In this document: positions 33,901-45,800 of the stretch, piece by piece
Layout: each line of letters opens with the position of its first letter
How positions within the stretch are numbered: the stretch's first letter is position 1
Assembly (NCBI RefSeq): GCF_963678635.1
Contig: NC_087062.1
Span: 37,594,518-37,658,517, forward strand
Reading direction: 5' to 3'
Source of the DNA: Symsagittifera roscoffensis
Lineage: Eukaryota > Xenacoelomorpha > Acoela > Convolutidae
Length of the DNA: 64,000 nucleotides
The notes under the pieces: generated by a model
Database searches by the model: none
Told to the model about the DNA's origin: nothing
The model's input: only the letters and a program-made list of their open reading frames with translations
Made by a program: the position numbers and the translations under genes

Positions 33901-35184
33901 AAGAAAAAAAGAAAGTCGGATTCTTCGAAAGATATTAAAGAAAAAGATAAAGAAAGTAGTCAGCGTGTTAGGTCCCCAGAGAAAAAGAAGCCCGTGAGGT
34001 CTAAGAAAGATGAAGCACCAAAAAAGGAAAATATTGCAGTTAAGAAGCCTAAAAGACCAGTTAGTTCCAGTAGCTCCGGATCATCAAGTCGGGAAGACAA
34101 AACCAGGAAAAGGGTTTCTCCGCCACCTAAAAAGAAGGAGCCTAGCTTGCCTTTAAAGGATGCTAAATTGGATGTTAAGAAAAAAGATAAAGTGGAAACA
34201 AAAACCTATGATTTAACTTTTGGATCTGAATTAAAGAAAGTAAAACAACTTGTAAAAGATTCGACAAAAAGCGAGCCGAATATCCTAATGCCGCCCAAAC
34301 CAAAGGAATCCGCTGCAGAAACAATAATCGGGAGCCAAAAGACCGAGGCTAAAGAGCCTGAGCAAAAATCAATGGCTCCCCAAGCTTCAATTTTACCGGA
34401 AGTGAAGGTACCTGATCCGGATGAAGCAGCCAAAATTGTTCCGACCCATTCACCTTTGAAATCAACAAATATGTTCAAATCTATAAACCCTTCCCTTTTA
34501 CCAGTAGATCATGAGAATCTTACTTTTAAAATAACATCTGCTTTTCAAGATGCTCCCATTCCTCCCATTTTGGCCCCTCCGCCCAAAGACCCGCCGCCCC
34601 CTCGGAATTCCAGTGCAGCGCAATCTGAAAAACCGACAGCATCTTTGATTACTAAAACAACCGAGGGTAATTTGAAACCGGCTACTGCCGATTTTTATCC
34701 TGTCAGTACTGAAATGGCGAAAGCAGTTACCACTGAATCGAATGTTATGTCAAATGTACAACCAGTACCGCCTAAAGTTGCACCCCCAAACAGTGCAGAT
34801 CAAGACATAACTGTTATTTCTGCTACGAGTGCAAAACCCGCTCCGCCCGCTAAAAAGCGACGATCTCCCAGCAGTTCAAGTTCTTCAAGTGAAAGCGACG
34901 AAAGTTCTCCCGAAAGACGGGATCGCAAATCGAGACGCTCTCCTACGAGGCGTCGAAAAAGAGCGGAGGGTCATAAAAAACGCGGAAGCAGGAGCCGTAG
35001 AAGACGAAAAGCTTCCTCGCCCAGAAGAAAGTCGACTTCAAGACATCGTAGAAGACGACCTTCGAGAGATAGACGAAGGCGCCGTAGGAGTCCGGCTGGA
35101 GATCGCAGGAGACGAAAAGCTGCTTCTTCATCTTCCAGCGGATCCTCATCAAGTGGGAGTGAAAGTTCATCGGGAAGCGGATGA
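27949..35184 (+). CDS. PNN: pinin (nuclear SR-related splicing protein), 9 exons
   Basis: Spliced from 27949-28055, 28440-28508, 28624-28671, 28794-28869, 29001-29092, 29169-29238, 29546-29707, 29787-29925 and 33140-35184. All introns are GT-AG and phases match, giving 935 codons. The N-terminal coiled coil (LEKAKE-like 'LQKARDNLDVLD', 'LKRFSGR') and the pinin core beginning GKRFFGIL at about residue 132, then 'LEDWESAM' and 'PPIFYRP', match the pinin/SDK/MemA family. The last exon encodes a K/S/E-rich linker, a P-rich part and an RS/SR tail (residues about 820-935). Known: pinin is part of the exon-junction-associated ASAP/PSAP machinery in nuclear speckles and of cell-junction regulation. 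Intron 8 is 3.2 kb, all others are 67-385 bases. The ATG is the first in the opening exon; a 5' non-coding exon cannot be excluded. Confidence 0.92.
29926..33139 (+). other. pinin intron 8 (3.2 kb), no gene seen inside
   Basis: AT-rich with many T-runs. It is bounded by g|gtatg and ttgcag|gc. A degenerate tRNA-like segment is at about 31580-31655 (see findings). No coding signal on either strand. Confidence 0.7.
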
Positions 35185-35803
35185 CAAGGCTGAGTTGACC
35201 ATACATTTTTGTTGTCCTTTTTCTTTCAGTTCTAGGTCAAGCCTGATTACGAAGGAGATTGATTACAAAAATAGATGAGTTTTTCAACCCCCGAGTCTGT
35301 TTGTTTAATGGTTTAACTTGAAAATGGTATTGTGCATTGTATTCAGAAAAACGCACCTGCTATAAAACTTTGTTCATTTTTTCTTCTTCCAATGAATGGA
35401 TATACATTTTCATACTCTTCATATCGCGGTATTCCTTGAAACGAAAAAATTCTCAGCGTCAAGTGGTTTGTATTAAGTGACCATTTGGCATAAAAATCAA
35501 GAACGATAATGAAAACATAAATTAACTAGAAGACAAAACAAAATAACCTGAAACTAGTTGATGCTTTTTTACCGTAATTGTTTGAAGTATGCATATGTAG
35601 ATATTTAACTATTCAAGTTCCGTGTTATAGCAAATGTTCATTTCGATATTTCAATTAATTTACAGTTAAGCGAAATTTTTTAAACAGCTTTTAATCAAAA
35701 GCAATGTAACTAATTTGGATCAATGTTTGAGCTCTTAGAGTAAAAAAAAACTTTTTCAGATAGATATCTATGAGTTGATATTGAATAAAAAAGCTTCATA
35801 AGA
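35185..35803 (+). other. pinin-PREB intergenic region
   Basis: Contains pinin 3'UTR and a pyrimidine tract with CAG at 35228 (inside the likely 3'UTR). A strong acceptor, 'ctttttcag', ends at 35759, 44 nt before the PREB ATG. I found no convincing promoter. Confidence 0.5.
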
Positions 35804-37263
35804 ATGACGAAGGATTCGAAAAAATCGCTTTTGTGCACTGATTTTCCTCTTTATTCGGTACAATGTTTCGGTGGCCAGCACTTCATCGCTGCAGGAGGAG
35901 GAGGAGCTGCGAAAACAGGGATCCCGAATGCCATCGAAGCATTCGAAATAACCCATTTAGACAAGTACCGATGTGAATATGAAGGCCTGAATCGAACTTT
36001 AACAGACGACTTAGTGGCAGACAAGAACGAAGCCATTATGAACGGGGCAGTATCACAGTGGAAATTGAAAGAGCGATCTGTTTATTTTGCTGCTGGTATG
36101 AATAATCAATGTACCGTTTTCGAAGTTTACAAAGAACCGAACAAAACTGCAAAGTATGTTGGAGCGGTTGAAGTTTGCGATGCGAAGGCGGGATACCAGA
36201 CTTCGGTTGGATGGGCTCACGACAATAGCTCTATCATAACTGCAGATAGCACTGGAGGTGTCTCAGTATGGAATTTTCCTAGTCTAGAGATGAAAGTTAG
36301 AATTGCCGCACATAAGTCGGAAGTAGAATGGATGGCAATTAATCCGATCAGTCATACAGTAAGTTCAATTGAGTTTATGGATATCAGTATTGGCGATATA
36401 ATCTATCTAATAAGCTATTATATCGCCAATATTGATATCCATAAAATTTACATTTTTTCCGCTTCATAATGCACGATAAAGTTGAAAAGCTACCTTTTAT
36501 GCGGACAGAGTTGAAAATTCAAGTAGAGTTGCTATCTGGTTCAAGTGAAATTTATTAAAGAATTGTTTGAAAAGTATTTTAAACAACTATATTGACTGTT
36601 TAGGCAGTGACTTGCGGGCGAGACGGAAGTATGCTTGAACTAAATCTAGACAAGGGAGAAATAGAAAATGATCTATTTTGGACATCAGAAGAAGTCCATA
36701 TGAAGAGCTACCGTTGTCGAGCTTGTTGCTATGCATTTGTAAACCACGACCGATCGAAACTGAAGTTGTTTTCTGTACATATTCCAAAAGTTATGAAGAA
36801 CAAACAGAAATCACATTTGTTCTTAGTGAAATGGGATTCGAGACTGCTGCCTGAACGAAAAGCACTCTTACCTCAAACAGATACGCCGTCTTGTCTAGCG
36901 ACGAGCATAGATGGAAACTTCCTAGGAGTTGGTTCTTTAGAAGGACATGTTTCAATTTACATATCATTTTCCCTCAAATGCGTGAAGAGGGTCGAATTCG
37001 CGCACTCGTCATTTGTGACTGGGATAGTTTTTGCCCCAGTTACGTTTCCAGATACGTCGAATGGTAAACGGGAAATAATGCAGTCCAGACTATTTACCGA
37101 TTTCGATGCTGTGTTGTTAAGTATTTCTATTGACAAACAAGTCAATTGTATAGCGTTGCCTCAAAGAACAACCTTGTCCGTTGGAGTCGCAATGCTTTTC
37201 TGCTTCGCAGTTGTTTTATTGGTCGGCGTAGGAATCGCTTTTGGAGCTGTTTTGAATCTATAG
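35804..37263 (+). CDS. PREB: PREB/Sec12, guanine-nucleotide exchange factor for Sar1 (2 exons)
   Basis: Exons 35804-36358 and 36604-37263, GT-AG, phase 0, together 404 aa (human PREB is 417). Diagnostic family features: an N-terminal FPLY strand, then the K-loop-like AAGGGGAAKTG segment at about residues 28-38; seven-bladed WD-type beta-propeller repeats (DSTGGVSVWNFPSLEMKVR, then TCGRDGSM, SLEGHVSIYISFSLKC); and a single C-terminal transmembrane helix after the propeller (VAMLFCFAVVLLVGVGIAFGA). Known role: on the ER membrane it loads GTP on Sar1 to start COPII coat assembly. The intron carries a near-perfect 29-bp inverted repeat. The ATG is the only Met before the conserved N-terminus. Confidence 0.93.
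36374..36445 (+). repeat. 29-bp inverted repeat (hairpin) in the PREB intron
   Basis: Left arm 36374-36402 and right arm 36417-36445 are reverse complements with one mismatch. The loop is 14 bases. The structure starts only 15 bases after the splice donor, within a 245-base intron. Confidence 0.95.
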
Positions 37264-37551
37264 TTGTCATTGCTCTGCTCATTTCAAAATTTTGGGTGCA
37301 TGTCTTCAGTGGTTCAAGTTTGGCTATTATATATCTAGATGCTTACGAATTGTATAAAATTGTATTATAGATAAAATATGCCTTTGTCATCCGTCAATCA
37401 AGTATGTCTTAAGAGAATTGGAATTAAATATAATTAATTTTCTTCTTGTAATGTCGCCACAATTAAACTAAGTGGCTTCGAGCGAGCGTCGAACTAAATT
37501 TTTATAGGTTTTTCTGAGTTTTCATTTTCAGATCTTGTCAACTGATTCAAA

Positions 37552-38289
37552 ATGGTGTCGAATTTGCCTCCCCTTCCTCGAGTTCCCGAGTTCCTCCTGA
37601 AAAAGCGACGATTGACCGAGAAGAAACTCAAAGTAGTGAGGGAGACACGCCAGAAGCGAAAGGTTGCTTTGGAAGCTAGAAAGACCGCATACTTCAAACG
37701 AGCAGAGAAGTACGCCGCCGAGTACAAGAAACAATACACGGATAAGTTCCGACTGGCACGAGAGGCGAGGAACAACAGCAAATTCTATGTTCCCGCTGAG
37801 GCGAAACTTGCTTTTGTAATCCGAATCCGAGGTATCAATGGTGTCCATCCTAAGACAAAGAAGATCTTGCAGCTCTTGAGACTGAGGCAAATCAACAACG
37901 GAGTCTTTGTCAAGTTGAACAAGGCTTCTTTGAACATGCTGAGACTGGTGGAGCCTTACATTGCATGGGGATACCCGACTCTGAAGACGGTACGGGAGTT
38001 GATCTACAAGCGAGGACATGCTAAGATTTTTGGACAGAGGAAAGCACTGGTGAGCAATGAAATGATTGAAAGTGCTTTGGGAAAGCGAAACATTATCTGC
38101 ATGGAGGACTTGGTCCACGAAATCTACACAGTGGGAAAGAATTTCAAGCAGGTTAATGGATTCCTGTGGCCTTTCAAGCTGAGCTGCCCCAAGGGAGGAT
38201 TCGTGAAGAAGGGCAACCACTTCGTCGAGGGCGGAGATTTCGGAAACCGGGAAATATTCATCAATAAGCTTGTTAGCAAGATGAATTGA
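37552..38289 (+). CDS. RPL7: 60S ribosomal protein uL30 (RPL7)
   Basis: 245 aa, full length for the family (human 248). A basic N-terminal extension with [11 protein letters not shown] precedes the uL30 domain. Its signatures are [32 protein letters not shown] and [21 protein letters not shown], and the C-terminal [13 protein letters not shown]. It binds 28S rRNA in the large subunit. The coding region has no intron. A tttcattttcag acceptor ends at 37531, 20 bases before the ATG, so a leader intron or trans-spliced leader is likely. Only 288 bases separate it from the PREB stop. An intact retrocopy is the alternative, but there is no poly(A) tract and the splice acceptor is present. Confidence 0.95.
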   Translation: MVSNLPPLPRVPEFLLKKRRLTEKKLKVVRETRQKRKVALEARKTAYFKRAEKYAAEYKKQYTDKFRLAREARNNSKFYVPAEAKLAFVIRIRGINGVHPKTKKILQLLRLRQINNGVFVKLNKASLNMLRLVEPYIAWGYPTLKTVRELIYKRGHAKIFGQRKALVSNEMIESALGKRNIICMEDLVHEIYTVGKNFKQVNGFLWPFKLSCPKGGFVKKGNHFVEGGDFGNREIFINKLVSKMN

Positions 38290-38954
38290 TTTGTGAATGA
38301 AGTTTCATAATTCAGTTTTTCGATTCTGATTTTTTCACTTCTAAGGATAGACAGTCATTAGAGTTTTCAGGTGATTTCACAAAGCAGTGGCGTGGATATT
38401 TAGCAGCGATTCAAAAAAATAACGGCAATATTTTAACCCGTCACTTGCGGGAAATAAGCAATTATCATCAGAAACGCGCATATCTGCTGTCCGAACGTCT
38501 TCTTTCATCATTGTTAGCAAAAAAGAATAAATTTTCTGATCAGGTAGCAAAAATTTGGCTAACCTAAGCAGCGAGGTATTTTTAAAGTTTTGTTGATCCT
38601 GAGTAGAAACTAAACTCATTTAAAAAATCATTATCAAATGCGGCAAAATATTGACAGCGCAATGCAATATCCCAATTCTGGAATCACGTTGAAATAAGCT
38701 CAACGGACAGCTTTTCGAGCGAAATAAAAATTTGGTTACACAAAAGCAGTATTACTGATTATAGGAAAAAAAACGGACGAAATAGTTATCTAAGAGCCTG
38801 CGGCTTAGGTTTTTATCGTTCATGATAAGCACGACCATTAAAATAGTGGAAATTGTATCCCTGGAGCAAGGTAAGTGACTTTGAGTCTGAATATATTTCA
38901 TAATCACAAATTGAAGCTTTATTACAAATACACAAAGTGTAAGTAAGGTAAAAT
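38290..38954. other. intergenic between convergent RPL7 and the LIM gene
   Basis: No gene seen. It includes the 3'UTRs of RPL7 (plus) and of the LIM gene (minus). Confidence 0.5.
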
Positions 38955-41900
38955 CTATGAAGAGGTCTGAACGGCGTTGGTCTGCAGTGCGACTACGAAG
39001 TTCTTGGCACAGTTCTGACAGGTGGTTTTCTTGTCTACAAGAGAGAAGAGGGTATTGTCTATGACTGCGTCACACTTGGGTTGTTCACATCTGAAACAGT
39101 TCTGGTGGAAGAACTTCTTGTTGAAGGAGATGAAGGTGGAACGACCAGTGTCTGGATCTAAAATAAACTTTTGAAGTTATTAAATTTCAATACAACCAAT
39201 GACATGATTGATCAATGAAACGCAAAACGTCATCTAATTGATCCAGCAAAACGTCTAAGCTAATAAATAGAACGAAAAATTTTTTTATATAGACATTTGT
39301 GAAAACAAAACCAACATAATACCAAAAAAAGAGCTTTGAGCTGGCAGGTTAGCGAAACTTGAACCACTGAACCAGAGCCTGAATTACCAGAATAAAAGCA
39401 TATAAAGCTAAGTTTTTGTTTTCGTTCGGAATTGTTAAACTTGGTTAAAAATCTACATGAAAATTATGCAACTCTTGGTAAGTGTGGTGGTGCAAATTTC
39501 ACAAGTTCGGGAAAAGCTGAAGAAAGAGCCCTGAAGGATCTTTTATGTGAAGTGATACATACATATGAAGATGAATTGTCAAAAAATGATTTAAATGAGA
39601 AATAATTGTTTAATATTGCAGATTTTATTGCAGTCTGTATTGAGTTGCAGACTAACAGATCTTATAACACAACAGATTGTATTATAATTAGTGGCAGTTT
39701 CAATCTCAGGCAATTTTTCTTCAAATGCCCAACATAATGCAGGCCGTACATCCTATGCAATTTTAAACTTGACAATTTTCTTTTAGAATCTATATCTTGA
39801 CTGACAATCCCTTACATGGTACTTCTTGACCAATCCAAAGTTTTTGGGCTTCCCGGATTAATCTGAAGTTATAAGCATCACTGTTTCAGCGATGCGATTT
39901 TAAAAAACGGTACTGTTATAGTCATGTGGCATTTTCATGGAGAACTTTAGGTCTGATTCTCATTTAGAACTAATTTAGGAGTCGAATAGTTCTGATCATT
40001 ATAAAATCGGGGAGAATTCAGGAACAATTTGCGCAAAAACAGGTGCCTTTCCAGGTTTTAACTCTGAACCAGACGCTCCCACTCTCCGTTAAAGCTTTAG
40101 AATCAATCAGTTTTAGTTTTTGCTCCCTGTCAAAGGTTAGCAGTTTAGATCTGGGGTATATTCAGGCAATAGTTGTGATACCAAGTGCATGTGGAGTAGA
40201 ACATACTCAAGAGATAAACTACAGTGTGTTTTATATACAACTAATGTGTTTACACAAGCTAGCTTGTGTTATAGTATGAACTCTTTTTTTAAAACCTAAA
40301 TAGCAAATATCGTTGCGACAAAATGTGTTCATTTTGAAAATATTTTGATTGGTGGTCAGTCAATAAGCAGAATGATCTAAGAGCAGAATGGGTCCAAGCG
40401 CAGAAAACAAAAAATTATTAACACTTAAAAACTAATCGGTGAATTAAGAATAGAAATGTCAATGTTACCTAAGATACGATTATTTTATGAATATTTTAAG
40501 AATACTAATTTAATTGAGGTTTTTTTAAAAAAAATTCAATTAAAAAACTTGATGAAATTAGTCAACTCATGCATAATTAAACCATTTAAAAAAATATAAT
40601 ATTGACAATTCTAATAGTTTTTTTTATCAATTAGCCCTTATCGATCAAAAAAGCATATATTTTTCTGTTTTTCTGCTCTTGGACGCATTCTGCGTAATGC
40701 TTCGCCTTCATTTTGATCAATTACCAGCTATTAAGTACAGCCAATGCTAAGGATAGATTCACAGTTTATTATATTACAAATAGCACTTTAGCTTCAAGGT
40801 ATCATAGATCTGTAGCGTAGAGGTAGGGAAGGAGACCTGCATCAAAATAAGAGGGATCGAACCAGGGTAGGATCGGATGTTTTTAATGAACTTTTTCGTA
40901 TACTAGCTAAAATGCGTCCGCTCTATAAATTGAGGCATGTTAGTTGGTAAATTTAGTTTTTTTTTCAAATTGACTGGTACTGATAATGCGTCACAATTGG
41001 CTTGCGTCACTTAGCAATTATGTAGACTCATAATTGGCGTGCGTCACTTGAGAAATTTTATAGACTCAAAGTTTTACACATTCATTTTTTTCCCAGTAGA
41101 GTTATCTGTAATATTTAGCCCGTGTATGGGAAGTGGAACTTCGCCTCTGTGTTTATCTGATTTACAATCAATCTTGAACAATGTAGCTCAAAAAAAAAAA
41201 GATTTTCCGGCGTTTTTTGCCAACAATTAAACGTAAAAGACTAGCGCTGTAACTCGATAAATGCCATCTGAGGAAAATTTTATCGAGGTTCTAATTTTGA
41301 AAAAATCTTACATGTGATTAATAGCAGGTGTTTTAATAACTTTTACAGCTCATCCGATGCTGTGTGGTATCTGATTTTAAGGTTTGTGCTAACAACGTAG
41401 AAAAGTTATGTCAGATCGCGCAGCAGCGGATGCAGATGATTGTTTGAGTAGAAATTATTTAGCCGAATCCCGTAGTCGCAGGAAAAAATTGTATTTTCGA
41501 AGTGTATTTTTCCTAATCGCTGATGTTTCTTCTTGTAAGCATTAGACTTTTGCGCTTTTCATTTGTTGATAATCTGCTACGATAACATTTTTCACGAATA
41601 AGGATACTTCAGAACTTTCAGGGTAATCTGTTTGTTAACCTATTTAAAAATTATGGTTAATCTTTTTTCCTATGTCTATAATATTTTCATCTGTATTTCT
41701 ACAGCTGGTCGAGCATTCAACTTGTAAGTTCAACTTGCAAAAATTTCATTCGTTTTTAAGTTTTCCTTTGGTTCTAAATTCTTTAGTTCTAGTTTCTAAA
41801 TCTATACTCTCTTTTTTCTATCAGAAAAAGTGGATGACAGATTTTTTTAAATCTTGGTGCGATGGAGAAATATTCTGCAGTTTATAAATTAATTTTCGCA

Positions 41901-42602
41901 ATAGATGCCAGTTTCATCGCTTGTCTACTGAAGACTTTATTGCAGTGCTGACTAATATATTTTTTTTATTATTCTTTTTTTTTTCATGATTCCCATTTTT
42001 TTACTGTGTGCTTCGCCTCTTTATCTGCTTCGCCTCTGCTTGGGAAACATGAGTATGAGTGACAGTATGGTTATGCGTGGAAGAACAGTTGTTATATTTC
42101 ACTATTTTAGCTGCTATGTATTCGCATGCTACCAGGCAGCTTGTAAGTGCGATCACAAAGTATGCGATTTTTTTTTGTTTCAACGCTTTATTTTCTTAAA
42201 TGTTTATTTTCATTATTATGTACGTTTGTATTGCTCCATTTTGCCGCTTGTCACTTGTTTTTTTTCGCGGTCATTTATTATCTTCTTGCTAGACAGCAAA
42301 AAATGAAAATCTTTTGCTAGTATTGAGTTGTCGATGAACAATGCTGAAAACATCAGGCAGCAAACAAGTTAGCCGACTACATAAGTGATGTAAGATTAAT
42401 TGAATATACCCAAATTAATAGCAGTGTTGCACTTGGAGCACTTCTTGGCAAAGTAGAAGTAGTAGCACTCCACGCAGTAGGGCATCCCATTGTTAGTTTG
42501 GAAGGTGCCTGTCAGTTTTTTACCACACGACTTTTCACTGCATTTGAAACACTGTGGATGGTAAGTGCGATCTTCAACCGACACGTGACACTCATTGATT
42601 GG
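38955..42602 (-). CDS. LIM-domain protein, last two coding exons (5' part not found)
   Basis: On the minus strand, exon 42410-42602 joins exon 38955-39157 with GT-AG and matching phase (G|AT). The downstream exon ends at a TAG. The joined sequence has most of one LIM domain: HPQCFKC, a CGKKL turn, CVEC. It also holds a complete terminal LIM: CSKC, then HQNCFRC, CD and CQNC. The first CxxC of the penultimate LIM must lie in an upstream exon, which I could not locate between 42603 and the gap. LIM domains bind two zinc ions and mediate protein contacts in cytoskeletal and signalling proteins. The specific family (FHL-, PINCH- or muscle-LIM-like) cannot be fixed from this part. The intron of 3.25 kb has no other gene. 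Confidence 0.85.
39158..42409 (-). other. intron of the LIM gene
   Basis: AT-rich, no coding signal. It contains a short tRNA-like/SINE-like stretch near 40805-40865 ('gtagcgtagaggtag' and 'gggatcgaacc'). Confidence 0.6.
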
Positions 42603-43860
42603 CTAAAATCAAATAGAGATAATTTTTCTTAGTTCACCGGCGAAAAGCAAGCGTCATCAAATCGGAACATAAGGTTAACGACTTGCATGACAAAGCCACA
42701 GCAATCGGTGTATCTGGTCAAAAGCCATATTTTGAGCCGGGGCGGATTTAGGATTTTCTCGAGGGGGAGCGGGTGCGGATTTTCAAAATAATTTCGAAAA
42801 TTTTGTCGACCTTTTTTGTAGGTCCACCAATTTGGTTTTCTGAGTTTTCCTAAATCATTGTAAAGACCCTGTTTTGACAGAGTTTTCTGCGCCACAGGCA
42901 GATTTTTGAAAAAACAGGCCAAAAAGGCGTTTTTAGGCACTTTTTGGAAAATTTTGATCGAAAAGTCGCGTTTTTTCGCGCTTGCTCCCCCCTCCCCAAT
43001 ACTATTATATATTTTGGCACCAAAGGCGCCTTTATAAACATTTTAGGGTCAGTCAGCCGAAAATGGATATCTCAAACTAGTACAAAGGGAGGACCCTTTG
43101 GGTCGGCAGGGGGTCGAATCACTGATGGGGGTGGCGACCGCCCCCCGCCGCCCCCTAAATCCGCTGGTGTTTTGATCATTCCTGCATTTTCGAAACCCGT
43201 GTTCTTGCGTTTGCGATTAGCAAGCGTTATCAAATCGGAACATAAACTTTTTTTGGGCTAACAACTAGTCCAACAAAATCAGTTGAATCAATTATGATGC
43301 TGACATTCTCATTTTCATGAAAATTCTAATTTAACTACCGCATGCTAGGGTACTACTACGTACTGCATGCTATATCTATAACTCAAACTTATGTATGTAT
43401 GATTATAGATTTTGATATTTTTTTTTCGGTCTATGATTTTTCGGCGTCATGGTTGTCGACTTAAGCTCTGTCGGTTTAGTTTCCGAATTATATACTCTAG
43501 TACGACCTCATTGAAAAATTTTTAAAAAATTCAAACACCAAATGTTTTATAGAGTTTTTCATGTTTTTCCATTTCCTTTTTCAATTGAAATGTCGTTCGA
43601 AGTTCTGTTTGCTTACTATTTACCATCATGGTGCACTTATTCTCTAATTGCTGTATCGCAAGTTGTGCTAAGCTCAGCTTCGCCTCTTTGTTGAATGTTG
43701 AGTTTTGTTTTTGGAAAAATCAACTCTAAATTTTTATGATTTCCTGTTTTTTCGTTTTTTTCTTTTAAAAGTTTTACTAGGGTGAAAAGATTCGGTAATT
43801 TATATGACCGCCTTTTGGCTTCATAATGAGTCATTTTCAGTGCGATATAATTTTTTGTTC
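42603..43860. other. non-coding interval with a MITE
   Basis: Apart from the MITE at 42737-43168 and the 27-bp direct repeats flanking it, I see nothing that is a gene. It is upstream of the known LIM exons and is probably intron of that gene. Confidence 0.5.
42737..43168. mobile_element. hAT-like MITE
   Basis: Terminal inverted repeats: the left end reads ccggggcggatttagg and the right end ccccctaaatccgctggt, which reverse-complements to a matching gcggatttaggggg. Possible 8-bp target duplication with two mismatches (attttgag before, gttttgat after). No transposase frame. The 'GGGGCGGAT' type of end is common in non-autonomous hAT elements. Confidence 0.6.
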
Positions 43861-43916
43861 GAATGTGTGCTGAGGTTATGCATGTGCCTGTAGTTCCACG
43901 CTTGTTTGTTGGCTAT

Positions 43917-45600
43917 TTAAGATTGAAGAGTATATGGAGTCTTTATTGTCTCTTTGGTTCCTAAGTCACTTTTGTTGCGATCTCCGTCGTGCTCATTGCT
44001 TTGTTCCAGAAAATTAAGTTTGTTTTTTTTGCTCTTTTCAGAGAAATAAGTTTTGTTGTTTTCGTGGATTCCTGATTCTTTCACTTCCCAGTATTTTTCT
44101 ACTACATCAGTGAGAGTAGCGTCGTCTTGTTCGGTTGTGTCAATGAAGTTAGTTAACTGCGAAATTGACTCAGTTACATTACATTTCTGGTTAGGCGGGC
44201 CAGTCATTGTCCAACCTAGCAGAACTTTGACAGAGTAAGGGTTGTTTGTATCATATTTACTGATATAACACTCCGCAATATTCAAAAATGCAAATTGTCT
44301 AAAAAAAACTTGCATGTGTTGTCGCGTAGATCAGGAAACTTGAGATGTTTAAGGTAGTTATAGAGTGAGCACTTTATGTCAAGTTTTTATACGTCGACTG
44401 CGTCAAAACCCAGAAATTAAACTGAGTAGGCTGACTGAATGTATGTTTAGTAGCGTTGAGTGGTCCATTGCTTAGCTTGACTACAGATTAGGACATTTTG
44501 TCTTTACTGAAAGCGCCTAGTACGTTAATCGGTATTGGTTCATTTAGTTTACACCGATGTTCTCCAGCAGTTTTGCTAAGGTTGCGCGAGCAGCTACTGC
44601 AGTTGTCGAGTATGGCGTAGCAGTCCAGTGTGATGCCACTGTTGAAAAGTGTTACTGGCATAAATTGTAATTAGTTTTTGATGATTCTCAAGTTTTTGAT
44701 TGGATCTTTAGTTTGTTTCATTGTCTTGATTACTGTAGTCCTAAGCTGAACGTTGTTGGAATTTTGATTTGATGTTTGAAAAGGCTTTTGTCGATGTGTA
44801 GAGTTGAGTCGTTTTCTCCTACGCAGTTGCTGATAGAGTATCGCTAGGCCGATATTCATTTGCTAATTCGGGGTAAGAGGCACAGCTTATGTTCGCTTGA
44901 TTATCTTGCGCTTGATTATCTATTGAAGATATTTGGGAAGATATCTTTACACCAGAAGATATTTCGTATTTTTACCTGTACAGAGAAGTAAAATGAGCAG
45001 GCTGGTTGTCAGGTTGTTGTTGCTTTTTCTCCTCGGTTTTGTAGTCCAGCTTGGTTTGTATTCGATGATTTATGTCCAAGTTCTTGCATCCCCACAGTTA
45101 GTTTTTCAGGTACTGCGTAAACTCTTTAAGTTAAGCGAATTTGTGGCCGTGTGCCGCACGCACTGCTGTTCCCACTTCATAAATTAAGTTTTTGAGAGCT
45201 TCGGTCGAGCAAGCCGGGTTATGTTACTAGAACTCGAGTCAGCTGTATAGCCGGTAATTTCGAAGTTGTGAATCAGTTTCCGTAAAGCACAGCGGTTTTG
45301 ATAAAACCTCGTGGGTCAGTTAGATCCAATTTCTAAATTTTTCGACTTCACTGATGAACGTTGAGACCTCATACTTTGGGCTACCGTATTTACGCTCTAG
45401 TTTGAATATTAACTTTTGGTAAAGAAGATTTCGTTTCGTAGCTCTCTATCAAGCATTTAGCTTTATAAGTACATTGTTAGTGCATGTAAGAAATTTTCAC
45501 AACTGGGTTTACACTTGGGTGGTTGCCTTTTGCTGCCTGAACGATTTAGAACCTGTTGTTTTGCTCAGTGGAATTCCGTCCAATAACATCTGGTAACGTG
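43917..45600 (-). mobile_element. BEL/Pao LTR retrotransposon remnant (gag-protease to pre-RT)
   Basis: On the minus strand the clearest piece is 43917-44315, where VLLGWTMTGP and, 40 residues on, DVVEKYWEVKESG match the segment that joins the BEL/Pao protease to its RT. Further upstream on this strand (44500-44670) LDCYAILDNCSSCS is in the place of the BEL protease motif, with the active Asp in LDNC rather than LDDG. 44700-45580 reads as a gag-like region with several stops. The element is broken and runs into the assembly gap, and RT, RNase H and integrase are missing. Short plus-strand frames here are shadows. Confidence 0.7.
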
Positions 45601-45800
45601 NNNNNNNNNNNNNNNNNNNNNNNNNNNNNNNNNNNNNNNNNNNNNNNNNNNNNNNNNNNNNNNNNNNNNNNNNNNNNNNNNNNNNNNNNNNNNNNNNNNN
45701 NNNNNNNNNNNNNNNNNNNNNNNNNNNNNNNNNNNNNNNNNNNNNNNNNNNNNNNNNNNNNNNNNNNNNNNNNNNNNNNNNNNNNNNNNNNNNNNNNNNN
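45601..45800. other. assembly gap (200 N)
   Basis: Exactly 200 undetermined bases, a typical fixed-size scaffold gap, so the true distance is unknown. Base composition changes across it: T-rich before, A-rich and G-poor after. The two sides may not belong to one element. Confidence 0.98.

Noticed and set aside
37552-38289. RPL7 as a processed pseudogene
   Set aside because: The frame is intact and family signatures are perfect. A splice acceptor lies just upstream, and there is no poly(A) tail or target duplication.
44933-45187. Plus-strand 84-codon hydrophobic frame
   Set aside because: Antisense to the BEL/Pao gag-like region; its hydrophobicity follows from the K/Q-rich opposite strand.
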